Below, piece by piece: positions 1 to 9,361 of a stretch of 64,000 nucleotides of DNA. The notes beneath the pieces are model-generated. The model was given only the letters and a program-made list of their open reading frames with translations, searched no databases and was not told the DNA's origin. Made by a program: the position numbers and the translations under genes. The stretch is taken from contig NW_025407835.1 of assembly GCF_003324165.1 (NCBI RefSeq), forward strand, positions 620,001 through 684,000. Reading direction: 5' to 3'. Source of the stretch: Naegleria lovaniensis (lineage: Eukaryota; Heterolobosea; Eutetramitea; Acrasida; Naegleriidae). Each line of letters opens with the position of its first letter. The stretch's first letter is position 1.

Positions 1-2655
1 AAGCTCTTGTTCGAGAGTATTGATTCGTTTCAAGAGTGTTTGCTTTTCTTGTTCAAAATCTGATTTGAGTTTTGATTCCTTGGTGAAGGCGTCCTTCAAC
101 ATATTTTTCGTTTTTTCGTAATTTTCATTCAAAGACGCAAGCTTGTTCTTTTCTTCTTCAAGATTCTTGACCTTCGATAACAACTCTTGCTTTTCTTTCT
201 CGAAGTTGGTTTTCAGATTGGACTGTGTTGTATATGCATCCTTTAGCATGCTTTTCACTTTTTCGAGTTTTTCGTTCAATTCAGTCAACTCGTTGGATTT
301 TGCGTTGAGATTACCATTGATATTCTTGACCTCCTCTGACAGTTGTTGCTTCTCCTTTGAAAGAGTGTCAACTTTTTGTGACATTTCCTTGCTATCGCTC
401 TCCAATTTCTTTTTGCTCTCTTCCAATTGTGAAAGCTCAGAAGTCTTTTTAGAAAGTTCTTCTTCAAGTGTTGCTACTTTTTTAGACAAATCAGCCTCTG
501 ATGAGGAAGTATAGCTCTTCTCCTGCTCGAGTTTGTTGACTTCATTTTCCAATCGAGATTTCTCTGACTTCAGCTTCTCCAACTCTGTTGTCAACTCTTG
601 CACTGTATCTTCAGCTTTCTTTAAGCTTTCAGCAGATTTCTTTTCTTGTTCTTCAAGAGTAGATTGAGCTTTTTGTAAGGCTTCCTTGGTTGAGGCCAAA
701 TCTTGCTCGTTCTTGTTCAAGGTGACCTTGAGTGATTCTAATTGCTCGTTGGATGAAGAAGAAGCTGATTCAACGGCCTTTTGAAGTTGTTGAATCTTTT
801 CCTCTTTTTCAGAAAGCTGTTGCGCAAGAGCATTGACTTGCGTGTTTTTGTCTTCTTCCAAGCTCTGTGCCTTCTTTGTGGCTTCTTCCATCTCAGTAGT
901 GAGTTTGGTCATCTTTTCGTTGAGGTCCTTGTTAGAGTCAGTCAATTGTGAGACTTGCTTGGTGAGCTCTTCTTTCTCTTGTTGGAGTGTTTGGAGAACA
1001 GAAATATTCTTGTTTCCATCTTCAAGTTGCTTTTGAAGGCTTTGAACGAGCTCTTGAGATTTCTTGTATTCTTCTTGTGCTTGTCTTGTCTCGTCTTGGT
1101 ACTTTTTAATCTCTTCTTCTCTTTCACTGATGGTAGCTTTAAAGGATGAAACTTGTTTGACGCTTGTATCCAAAAGTTCTTGGAGACGTTTTGCTTGTTC
1201 ATTCAATACCTGCTTCTCAGATGTAAGTGTAGTAATAGATTGTTTGAGAGAGTCTAATTCCTTAGTCAAGTGTTCGGATTGTTGGCTCAATTTTGTCTTT
1301 TCCTCTTCCAAGGAAGCAACTTTTTGAGAAACAGTGCTTGCCTCGGTCAGCTTGTCTTCAAGTGATTTGATGTTCTTCATTGAATCCTCAATTTGTTGCT
1401 TTGCCAAGCTCAGCTCTTTCTCTAGTTGTTCCTTTTCCTTTTGCATGGTTTCTTTGATGTGTGTGAGCTCATTCTCTTTTTCTTGAACAGTCTTGAGATG
1501 ATGAGAATTTTGTTTTTCGAATTCCTCTAATTTGGAGTGCAAAGAGGTAAGATTTTGTGAACTAGTATGTTTTTGAGATAACAAATCTTCGACAGTCTTG
1601 TTGAGCGATTCCACTTGCTTCTTTACAGAGTCGTACTCTTGTGACAAGGTTTCTTTTTCCTTTTGGATTGTGCTCAACTGGGTAGTCAGCTTTCCTGCAT
1701 CAGCAAGTTTCTGTTCATATTCTTTCAAAGACTTGACAGATTCATCTAATTGATTCTTGAGCGAGTCTCGTTCAGATACCACATGCTCCCTTTCCTTGGA
1801 GGCTTCTTCTTTTACCTTGGAAAGTTCTTGCTGGACGGTAGAAAGTGTCTTGTTCAGCTCAGCAAGTGACAATTCAGATGCTTTCAATTTTTCATCAATT
1901 AATTTGATTTCATTACTCTTCTCATTGGTCTCTTTTAGCAAAGCATCCGTCTTTTGTTGATATTCTTGGGCAGTCTTGTTCTTTTCATCGAGTTGTTTCT
2001 TGATATTGTTCAACTCTTGTTGCAACTTTTCATTCTTTTGTTTCCAATCTGTGTTCAATTTTGTGTTCTCATCCTCAATCCTCTTCTTCTCATCACTCAC
2101 TGCCTTCAAACTCTTATCGGAATCTTGTTTTTGCAACTTGAGCTCTTTTTCAGCCTTTTCAAGCGACAATTTATATTGATTCACTTGTTCATTCATCTTC
2201 TTTTCCAATTCTTGTGATCTATTCTTCTCTTCCTTCATCATTTTGTTCTTCTCTTCCTCCACTCTTTGCTTGATTCTCTGCTCCATCTCGGACTCGACCT
2301 TCTTCTTTGCCTCTTCCAAGAGTTTCTTCTTCTCTTCATTCAAGTCATTTTTTAATTTTTCAATGTTGTCTTGAGAGGAAGACGAAGCCTTTTCCTTCTC
2401 GTCCAAGAGAGTCTTCTTCTCTTCTTGAAGTTTTTTAATTTCATCAGAAAGAGTTTTGTTTTCCGATCGGACTTGGGTCAATTCTTTGGAGAGAGATTCT
2501 TTTTCTTTGTTCACTTTTGATAACGAATCTTCCTTGTTGTTGTTTGTATTGCTCGTATTATTATTGACAGGTTTAGTCAGAAAAAAGTATAAATTGGCTG
2601 CACCGACAGCAACAAGAGCGAGTAAAAGACCAACAATGGTATAGTCAGTGGTCAT
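1..2655 (-). CDS. Membrane-anchored long coiled-coil protein (C-terminus cut by window edge)
   Basis: An open frame of 885 codons runs from an ATG at 2655 to the first base of the window without a stop, so the C-terminus is missing. Residues 1-30 hold a hydrophobic segment (TIVGLLLALVAVGAANLYFF), which looks like an N-terminal signal anchor. Nearly all the rest is Lys/Glu/Gln/Leu/Ser-rich heptad sequence, for example KLQEEKKTLLDEKEK, with no Cys and hardly any Pro or Gly. This is a long parallel coiled coil. Such proteins tether vesicles or organelles (golgins, p115/USO1-like) or act as structural rods. The composition alone gives many false matches to myosin tails and golgins, so I do not name a family. 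It is divergent from the gene starting at 3680, with about 1 kb between. Confidence 0.85.
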   Translation of the reverse strand, partial: MTTDYTIVGLLLALVAVGAANLYFFLTKPVNNNTSNTNNNKEDSLSKVNKEKESLSKELTQVRSENKTLSDEIKKLQEEKKTLLDEKEKASSSSQDNIEKLKNDLNEEKKKLLEEAKKKVESEMEQRIKQRVEEEKNKMMKEEKNRSQELEKKMNEQVNQYKLSLEKAEKELKLQKQDSDKSLKAVSDEKKRIEDENTKLNTDWKQKNEKLQQELNNIKKQLDEKNKTAQEYQQKTDALLKETNEKSNEIKLIDEKLKASELSLAELNKTLSTVQQELSKVKEEASKEREHVVSERDSLKNQLDESVKSLKEYEQKLADAGKLTTQLSTIQKEKETLSQEYDSVKKQVESLNKTVEDLLSQKHTSSQNLTSLHSKLEEFEKQNSHHLKTVQEKENELTHIKETMQKEKEQLEKELSLAKQQIEDSMKNIKSLEDKLTEASTVSQKVASLEEEKTKLSQQSEHLTKELDSLKQSITTLTSEKQVLNEQAKRLQELLDTSVKQVSSFKATISEREEEIKKYQDETRQAQEEYKKSQELVQSLQKQLEDGNKNISVLQTLQQEKEELTKQVSQLTDSNKDLNEKMTKLTTEMEEATKKAQSLEEDKNTQVNALAQQLSEKEEKIQQLQKAVESASSSSNEQLESLKVTLNKNEQDLASTKEALQKAQSTLEEQEKKSAESLKKAEDTVQELTTELEKLKSEKSRLENEVNKLEQEKSYTSSSEADLSKKVATLEEELSKKTSELSQLEESKKKLESDSKEMSQKVDTLSKEKQQLSEEVKNINGNLNAKSNELTELNEKLEKVKSMLKDAYTTQSNLKTNFEKEKQELLSKVKNLEEEKNKLASLNENYEKTKNMLKDAFTKESKLKSDFEQEKQTLLKRINTLEQEL

Positions 2656-3679
2656 GATGATGTTAATTGTAAGTTGTTGTTGTTGTTGCTCGTATTGTTG
2701 TGTGTGAAATCTGATGTTACAAGGATGTTTTCAAAGATGTCATTGCAAAAAACAGAAATTTGTGAATGAAGTTAAAGTCAGCCAGACATCATCTGGTTCT
2801 TTGTCTTCACGTACCTCTCTTTGCGATAATTTTTTGAAAAGACAGTTATTGAAAGATGAAGGGTGCAACCCGGTCGTCATCATACAATTCATTGAGGCTG
2901 TTTTCTTGTTACATATACCTGAGTGTTCATGAAAGACACTTGGATAATTACAACCAACAATTGGTCATCCTTGTTATCCTTGTCAACAGTTTACTGCACC
3001 CAAAAATTTTTTAACAAATTTAGCTCTAACCATAACCTAGAACGATTTTAACATGACAAAGAGCATTTTCCGACAAGCCGGTGAGAACTTTGAAGAGGAA
3101 GAAGTGAAGATTGGTCTATTAAACCAGGTCATCTATCTCTCCTCTACTTCTCATCATCACGCAATGATTATTAGCTTGTTACATGCCAGTTACAAGTTAT
3201 CCCTATCTGTAGCAAACATTGAAGACAACAAATGGTAAAAAAGAATGAGCCTCACGTGTGTATTTTGAAAATACAACCACTAGAAAACTTTTTATTATTT
3301 CTTTTCCAAACGAATGAAATGAAACAAGGATTCTTTCTTGAAAATGAACGGAAACAGATACTACTATTAAGGGTCTACGAACATGTCGACCATCACCCAA
3401 AGTTTACCTCATGTATTTCGAAAAATGAAAACTTGGTACTGTTTTGAATGCGCCCTCAACATTGTCATTAGAAAAAAAACCCATTTCATATTATTTACCT
3501 CCATTTGTATTGGTTCTTTATGTTGAGAACGAAGATCATTTCGTGATTGATCAACATACAGACTTTTTGACTCGAGCCACATACGACATCTCTCCTTGCA
3601 TCTCTCCAAGATAGTGGTAAAAGGTATCAAAATCAACAAGAATAGAACATCGTCCTCCACTCGTTATAGACATTAAAAA
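2656..3679. other. Intergenic, divergent promoter region
   Basis: About 1 kb lies between two divergent start codons. It contains only short unsupported frames. The longest candidate on the plus strand (3053-3238) has no recognisable domain. I see no tRNA, repeat or mobile element. Confidence 0.5.
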
Positions 3680-6130
3680 ATGATGAGTGGACATTCTTCG
3701 TCGTCATCCTCATCAATACAACACCAGCAAGAATTGCAACCGATAGGCCACCACGCTTCAGCAGCTGGAATGGAAGAAGAGATCCTTGAGCATTCAGCTA
3801 GGAACGAACACAAACCTTCGCTGGTAGTGATGGGATCACCTTCTCATTACTCCTCCTCTTCCTCCTCCACTTCTTCAAATCTAGGTAACCACTCAAATAC
3901 GGTAGCGAATAGCTCTAATGTCGAATTAAGTACAAATAATTATGATAATAATGGGATGAGCATGATGAATACGCATTCATCATTAACCCCTAATTCTAGT
4001 ACCGTAAACGCAATCGTTAGTATTTCCCCCACACCCTCACCCACTACAGCATCAACAACGACATTTTTGCTCCCTCAAAAGCCTTCTTCTGGGTCATCAT
4101 CCTCTTCTGAGCAGAGTAATGGATCACCAATGGCGAATACGTCAACAAAACCCTCACCGATCAATCATCATGCTTCATCTCCTCCTCTCAACACCAATGT
4201 ATTCATTAATAATAATTTGAATTTAAAAGATCAGGTGAATAATTCGTTAACGACGACACCTGTAGCACTGAATCAAACAAGAACACCAATCAACCAAACG
4301 CCATCTAGTAATAGTAGTGGGAGTAGTACAGCAACAGCTTCAATTTCACAACAACATGCAACAGGTACATCTTCTCAAACATTGGCCACGACAGGGGCAT
4401 CTGAAAAAACGACAAAACCAAGCAATGCAAATATTTCATCTCAACCTGGGGCTCACATACCCATTCCACTCCCTCCGAATGCTTCTGCTCACATGCTTCC
4501 TTATACGCCGTCATCATTTAAAACACAAATGCAAGGTATTCCGCCTCTCACATTATGTGTTTTAATGGATCAATTAGCAAACAAAATTCATCAGCACTAC
4601 AACCCTTTTAAACAACATGAATCAAAACAAAGGCAACGATCAGCTTCAACAACCTCAAAGGAACAACCAGAAAATAATCCAAGAGCAATTTCAGCCAGAA
4701 ATGACAAGCATGAAGGAACCACAGAAGGATCTCCTTCATTGTCTTCGTCAAAACAATCGGAAGTGTCGCCCCCTGAAGAGCATCCATCTGAATTGCAAAA
4801 ACAGCTCTCTCCAACAACCGTTTCTTCTTCTCGTAGCATGTCAACATGGAAAACCACTCCCTCTCTGATCGACTTACTGACAGAGGAGTTTCAATCAAAC
4901 CCTTCAGGATATAACGACCTTGCACAAGCTACAAACGTCTTAATAGAATTTTTATATGGAAATACTGACTTGAAAGAGCGTCGTTCGGCTCCCTCTTATT
5001 CCTCTTCTCAGCCTTCCTCTCATGTATTTTTGACGTCGCCTCCATACACTTCAACTGTATATTCATATCCGTATCATCAACCACCTTCCACTGGGTATCA
5101 ATTGATACCGGACGCTTCTCAGCACCACCCTATTCACTTGCAGCCGCGTTCGGTGACACCAACCTCATCTTCAATTCAACCATCCAATAAGGTTAAGGCA
5201 ACAACTTCGTCAAATCCTCCTCCGCCATTTCCTCCTCCAATTATTGTGCATTCATCAGTTAGTAACAACATGGAGCATCTTTCTAATTTTAAGCCAACTA
5301 GCTCGCCAATTCCAACCTCAATCCAAAACACAGCATCACCGGCATACTCACCAAGCAAAGGACTCAGTGAAGAAAAAACCTCCAATCCCTCAACTCCAGT
5401 TCGTATTAGATGTGCTCCGCCTTCGGCAACCACTTCTGTGGGCACAAGTGAGCCGCTTTCGTCTGGTTTGTTTCTAAGAAAAGATGAAAGTATGTTTGAA
5501 CCAAGTACTGAAGAAACTGTGAAAAAAAGACGAGGAATCAAGAAAGTGAATGAGATGGACACTGCAACCGACGAACAAGATTCAAGATTTTCGTGTTACA
5601 TTTGTGAAAAATCAGTAGTGGACAAAAATACTAAGTACACTTTAACATCTAACAACTATTCATCATTTGCAGAGGTTTTTCCACATGTGAAAATACCAAT
5701 GTTTGGTGAATCTAAGCGCATATGTGCTAATTGCTATCACAAGAAATATCGTGCCTCGAGGAAAAAGAAAGAGCAAATCGTCGAGGAAAAAACAACAGCT
5801 GCCCTCACTTCAATTCCAAATTCCAATTTGTTAGCTCCAGCATTGTCAGTAGACCTACATTCTGAAACTCCTGAACGTTTCACTTGTTGTATTTGTTCCA
5901 AGTCAAGTACGTCTCCTTCTTTTGTGGATAACAATGCAATCACTGCTCAAAATTATCATTCCTACCTAAGCACTTTCCCCCAACAACTGCCTCAACAACT
6001 TCCGCAAGATAGATTGCTACCCGTTTGTGAATCATGCAAACTCGTGCACGAAAATGCTAAAAAGCGCAAACAGCCTCCTTCCTCCTCTTCATTTGAGCAG
6101 AATGAAGCTTCCAAAAAACTGAAACAGTAA
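3680..6130 (+). CDS. Low-complexity protein with two C-terminal Cys4 (CxxC...CxxC) modules
   Basis: Single-exon protein of 816 residues. The first ~620 residues are Ser/Thr/Asn/Pro-rich and probably disordered, with one more ordered patch near residues 290-310 (LTLCVLMDQLANKIHQHY) and another near 393-430. A basic stretch (KKRRGIKK, ~residue 615) could be a nuclear localisation signal. The C-terminus has two related modules of ~60 residues. Each has CxxC (CYIC near 638, CCIC near 737), a middle with Tyr/Phe and Pro, then CxxC (CANC, CESC) followed by a Lys/Arg tail. The spacing suggests one zinc ion per module. The layout loosely recalls ZAD or LIM-like folds, but I recognise no family. I infer a nuclear, perhaps DNA- or protein-binding role. 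Frame and length make the CDS secure; function is unknown. Confidence 0.85.
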   Translation: MMSGHSSSSSSSIQHQQELQPIGHHASAAGMEEEILEHSARNEHKPSLVVMGSPSHYSSSSSSTSSNLGNHSNTVANSSNVELSTNNYDNNGMSMMNTHSSLTPNSSTVNAIVSISPTPSPTTASTTTFLLPQKPSSGSSSSSEQSNGSPMANTSTKPSPINHHASSPPLNTNVFINNNLNLKDQVNNSLTTTPVALNQTRTPINQTPSSNSSGSSTATASISQQHATGTSSQTLATTGASEKTTKPSNANISSQPGAHIPIPLPPNASAHMLPYTPSSFKTQMQGIPPLTLCVLMDQLANKIHQHYNPFKQHESKQRQRSASTTSKEQPENNPRAISARNDKHEGTTEGSPSLSSSKQSEVSPPEEHPSELQKQLSPTTVSSSRSMSTWKTTPSLIDLLTEEFQSNPSGYNDLAQATNVLIEFLYGNTDLKERRSAPSYSSSQPSSHVFLTSPPYTSTVYSYPYHQPPSTGYQLIPDASQHHPIHLQPRSVTPTSSSIQPSNKVKATTSSNPPPPFPPPIIVHSSVSNNMEHLSNFKPTSSPIPTSIQNTASPAYSPSKGLSEEKTSNPSTPVRIRCAPPSATTSVGTSEPLSSGLFLRKDESMFEPSTEETVKKRRGIKKVNEMDTATDEQDSRFSCYICEKSVVDKNTKYTLTSNNYSSFAEVFPHVKIPMFGESKRICANCYHKKYRASRKKKEQIVEEKTTAALTSIPNSNLLAPALSVDLHSETPERFTCCICSKSSTSPSFVDNNAITAQNYHSYLSTFPQQLPQQLPQDRLLPVCESCKLVHENAKKRKQPPSSSSFEQNEASKKLKQ

Positions 6131-7340
6131 AGAGGTTGTTTAAAACTGCACTACGGTTTCGATCCCAATCAGTTCGCAAGGTCAGTATCGTTTGAAACAC
6201 TAACGAACTTGCCTTTTTTTGATCATCCCCGTGATTTTCAAAAATCATGAGCTTTAAAAACAATGTTTGACTTGCTCCAGTGTGAAAAGATCAAGAGCTC
6301 GACTTCAAGTATGTTCAAATCTCGAGATGCAACATGCTGTTAATCTTGAATCTAATCTAATGTTGATCTAAAAGATCATTATCTTTGTTACCATGTAATT
6401 CTAACTCGCCAGCTTGCATCATCATTCATACGTTTCATGTCACCCAGAAAAGAAAGATTCGCCAAAATAACCCTGAAACAATCGAAGCAATCTCTAATTA
6501 ACTCCATCACGAGAGAAAAACAACATTGTTACTTGCGTCTCATACACCAAATTGAAACCGCGATTTTTTTCATGTGAGGAAGGACCACGAGAGAACGATT
6601 AACACACTTCAAAAAGAAGAAAACAACATCATAAGCCTTTATCATACTCTCAAACTCGTGTTGCGTTAATTGTGCTGACAAACGGCTTGAACTCCACACA
6701 GTTGACACCATCTCATTGTACGAATCTTCATATTTCTCGTGAGGTGATACATTCTCCCTCGTTCTTCTGCCAATTTCCATTTCGGTGCATTTCCAGAGGA
6801 CATTTGTTTGCAAAGGGTTGCAAGTTGTTCATTTACTCTCATTGAGAAAAGAAAACAACTGCTTTCTTCATCTAGATATCTTCATTTCAAACAAGCAACA
6901 CGCGAAACAGAGATATACTGCTGTTCCACTCCGTAACATCAACTAATTTGGAAACTAACGTGTAGTTCTGATAACACTTGTTTGTTCCAATCCGCATAAC
7001 TCGTGGTTCATTCTCACACAACCAACAACAACAAGACCAACACAAAAAAAACAAGTTGAGTGTAATACACTTCCTCGTGAAGAACATATCTCTTGATCAC
7101 GACCACCTCGATCCTTGAATCAACTCTCTCATTTAGAGTTCGATATTGCACATATTTGAGCAAAAGACACTTTCACCCGTTTCCATCCACCCATTACTGC
7201 TATTCGTTTGCGCACAAACTAGCATCAAAGTGCCTCAATTCCACGTTTGGAAATTTCAAGACTCAAAAAAAAAGCCTTACCTTAGTATTTGCTGTTCCAA
7301 GCAATCTCCTTATTAAAACGATCGTCTAGTAGAAACAAAG
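6131..7340. other. Intergenic, no gene recognised
   Basis: 1.2 kb between two same-strand genes. Frames here are short and lack codon or domain support, including minus-strand frames at 6529-6813 and 6887-7087. It probably holds the 3' UTR of the upstream gene and the promoter and 5' UTR of the next one. Confidence 0.45.
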
Positions 7341-8918
7341 ATGATGCATACCATGCCTATGCAACAAGATCCTATTCTTCCTCCTATTCCATTTACCTCC
7401 CATAAACAAACCTATGCAGGTCAACCTCCAACAACCATGATGATGCATCAAGGATCCTCTTCCACTCAATATAACCTCCATGGAAAGATGACATCCCCGC
7501 GGCTACAAATCTCCCATTCAAACTCCAACACCTCTTCTCACTATGATCCATTCCACCAAAACCACCATCACCATGAGCCACGACATAGCTCCTTACAACA
7601 ATCCATGCATCCAACAAACACTATGAATACTCGTGTACATACCAACCATTCATCAGTCACTTCTGCCACTTCTCCTAACACTTCTTCTCCATTGTTACAA
7701 TTTGAAAACACTGTCGCCAAGTCATCCTCACCAACTTTTAGACCATTGCTACAACCTCAACATGTTGTTGCAGATCCATGTTTACATGCTTTGCAATCGC
7801 CTGCAGTTGAAAAGCTCCCAAATTTAAATGAACTCATGAATGGAGATCGTTGGTCAAGCCGACCAGTCTACGAACCACAATTCACCAACTCGTCCACCCA
7901 TCAACTGCCACATGTGACCTCTCCTCCACATTACCAATCGACCCAACCTCACAACCACAACTCATACAGACCTCAACCAAATGTAAATACCAACGGCTCA
8001 AAGATGATGTTAGACGATTTGGAACGAAAACTCTTCATGCAAGAGCAAGAGATTAGGCGACTTCAAAATGAGAATATGGAGCTCAGAAGAGAGCTTGAAC
8101 GATTGCATGGCGAAAACTCTCCTCGCTCAAGCTTTGAGTATAGCCAATCCACTGCTTCGAACAATTCTCCCCGAGTTGTAGAGACTTCGCCAAGACCTGT
8201 GAAACGCTCATTGAGTGGCAACGAAGATGGCCTTGTCTCAAACTCGAACATTTTGGACAGTGAAGAGTGTTCGAAGAAGAGAAAAAACTGCGAGACCATG
8301 ACCAAACAGCCACCTCAAAGTAAGAAGCAGAAGAATGACATTCGAAAACCACAACAACATCCAACACGAATCAGAAACTCTGGCCGTAGAGATGCCACCG
8401 TTGGTGATTTAGAAAAGTACACGGTGACATGGAAGGGAGAAAAGTATGTCTTGGTGAATGCATTCAAGAATCGAACACAGATTTTGAATTACTATGTTCC
8501 ACTCTTTGAAAACAACTTCCCAGAAAAGACATGCAAGCTCGTTCTCTGTAACGATGAATACAAGAGTCTGTCTTCCGAGAACCCTATTACTGTTGAGAAG
8601 AAGAAGCACGCATGGCGAGTCTCCGTATTCACAATGGATTTCTATAACTTTGTCAAGAATTTTGACAAGAAAAACCTCAAGATTATTAACTCATCTGCTG
8701 GTTTCGTTCCAAATATTTACTTTGAAGAGCCACAACCATCCACAACTACATCCACCGTTGTTGACCACGACGCTTCTGCCGCAGATATATCATCTTCGAG
8801 TGCAAGCTCTTCATCCCAATTTTCTGTGAATATCCAACCAACTCTTGTGGCCACAGTTGCCAACCAGGATCTTGACACAACTCCAAGACCAGTCGCTAAC
8901 ATCAACACCAGACAATAA
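7341..8918 (+). CDS. His/Asn/Ser/Pro-rich protein with coiled coil and unknown C-terminal domain
   Basis: Single-exon protein of 525 residues. Residues 1-225 are low complexity, rich in His, Gln, Asn, Ser and Pro. Residues ~226-260 form a short coiled coil (LERKLFMQEQEIRRLQNEN). Then come a Ser/Pro-rich linker and a basic stretch (KKRKNCETMTKQPPQSKKQK, ~300-325) that looks like a nuclear localisation signal. Residues ~350-455 are compositionally normal and look folded. They start TVGDLEKYTVTWKGEKYVLV, include a Cys pair region (TCKLVLCNDEY) and end near KNLKIINSSAGF. I recognise no Pfam family for this part. The Ser/Thr-rich tail is again disordered. The plan (disordered N-terminus, dimerising coil, folded C-terminus, NLS) fits a transcription regulator, but that is inference. 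Confidence 0.85.
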   Translation: MMHTMPMQQDPILPPIPFTSHKQTYAGQPPTTMMMHQGSSSTQYNLHGKMTSPRLQISHSNSNTSSHYDPFHQNHHHHEPRHSSLQQSMHPTNTMNTRVHTNHSSVTSATSPNTSSPLLQFENTVAKSSSPTFRPLLQPQHVVADPCLHALQSPAVEKLPNLNELMNGDRWSSRPVYEPQFTNSSTHQLPHVTSPPHYQSTQPHNHNSYRPQPNVNTNGSKMMLDDLERKLFMQEQEIRRLQNENMELRRELERLHGENSPRSSFEYSQSTASNNSPRVVETSPRPVKRSLSGNEDGLVSNSNILDSEECSKKRKNCETMTKQPPQSKKQKNDIRKPQQHPTRIRNSGRRDATVGDLEKYTVTWKGEKYVLVNAFKNRTQILNYYVPLFENNFPEKTCKLVLCNDEYKSLSSENPITVEKKKHAWRVSVFTMDFYNFVKNFDKKNLKIINSSAGFVPNIYFEEPQPSTTTSTVVDHDASAADISSSSASSSSQFSVNIQPTLVATVANQDLDTTPRPVANINTRQ

Positions 8919-9361
8919 ATTAATCGATTTCACTTCAATGACTGTGTTGGTTTGAACATTGTTTAATCGTTTAAGGGTAAAAATTGTTTGCCATCAACGT
9001 GCTCTCGTTATCGTAATCAATCACACCCGACTTACGCTAAAATTTCACAAAAAATTGTGTCAACTATTTCAATCACCTTCTCTTCACCCACAAACGCACA
9101 ATTATTGACAACCGAGATACTCGTACTTCGCTTTTCCTCCGAGTCATCACATCTTCGTAGAGGAAGAGCATTGTGCACGAAAAGAGCTACATTTTGTTGA
9201 AATTGTTGATCTTGAAACACTGTAAGTGCGTCGTCGTGATGAATGAAATTCAATAACGCATGACCATTTATGAAATCCTTCATCAACACATGGTGTGTGG
9301 TTAGATACTCTTTGAATCATCATCACATCTCGCATATATTATTGTAACATCACATATCCCG
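8919..9361. other. Spacer upstream of PX gene
   Basis: 443 bases between the preceding stop and the PX-gene start. It holds one small minus-strand frame (9032-9283), listed separately as a weak candidate. I see nothing else. Confidence 0.4.
9032..9283 (-). CDS. Weak candidate small protein (83 aa)
   Basis: An ATG-started minus-strand frame of 83 codons with a varied, protein-like composition (MKDFINGHALLNFIHHDDAL at the start, VVNNCAFVGEEKVIEIVDTI near the end). No homology is recognised. It would be divergent from the PX gene, with 78 bases between starts. It could be chance, because the stretch between the two neighbouring genes is only 443 bases long and no splice or domain evidence supports it. 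Confidence 0.25.
   Translation of the reverse strand: MKDFINGHALLNFIHHDDALTVFQDQQFQQNVALFVHNALPLRRCDDSEEKRSTSISVVNNCAFVGEEKVIEIVDTIFCEILA

Noticed and set aside
143-2644. Plus-strand frames over the coiled-coil gene
   Set aside because: They are Ser/Phe/Leu-rich shadows of Lys/Glu-rich minus-strand codons. The minus frame is open for 885 codons.
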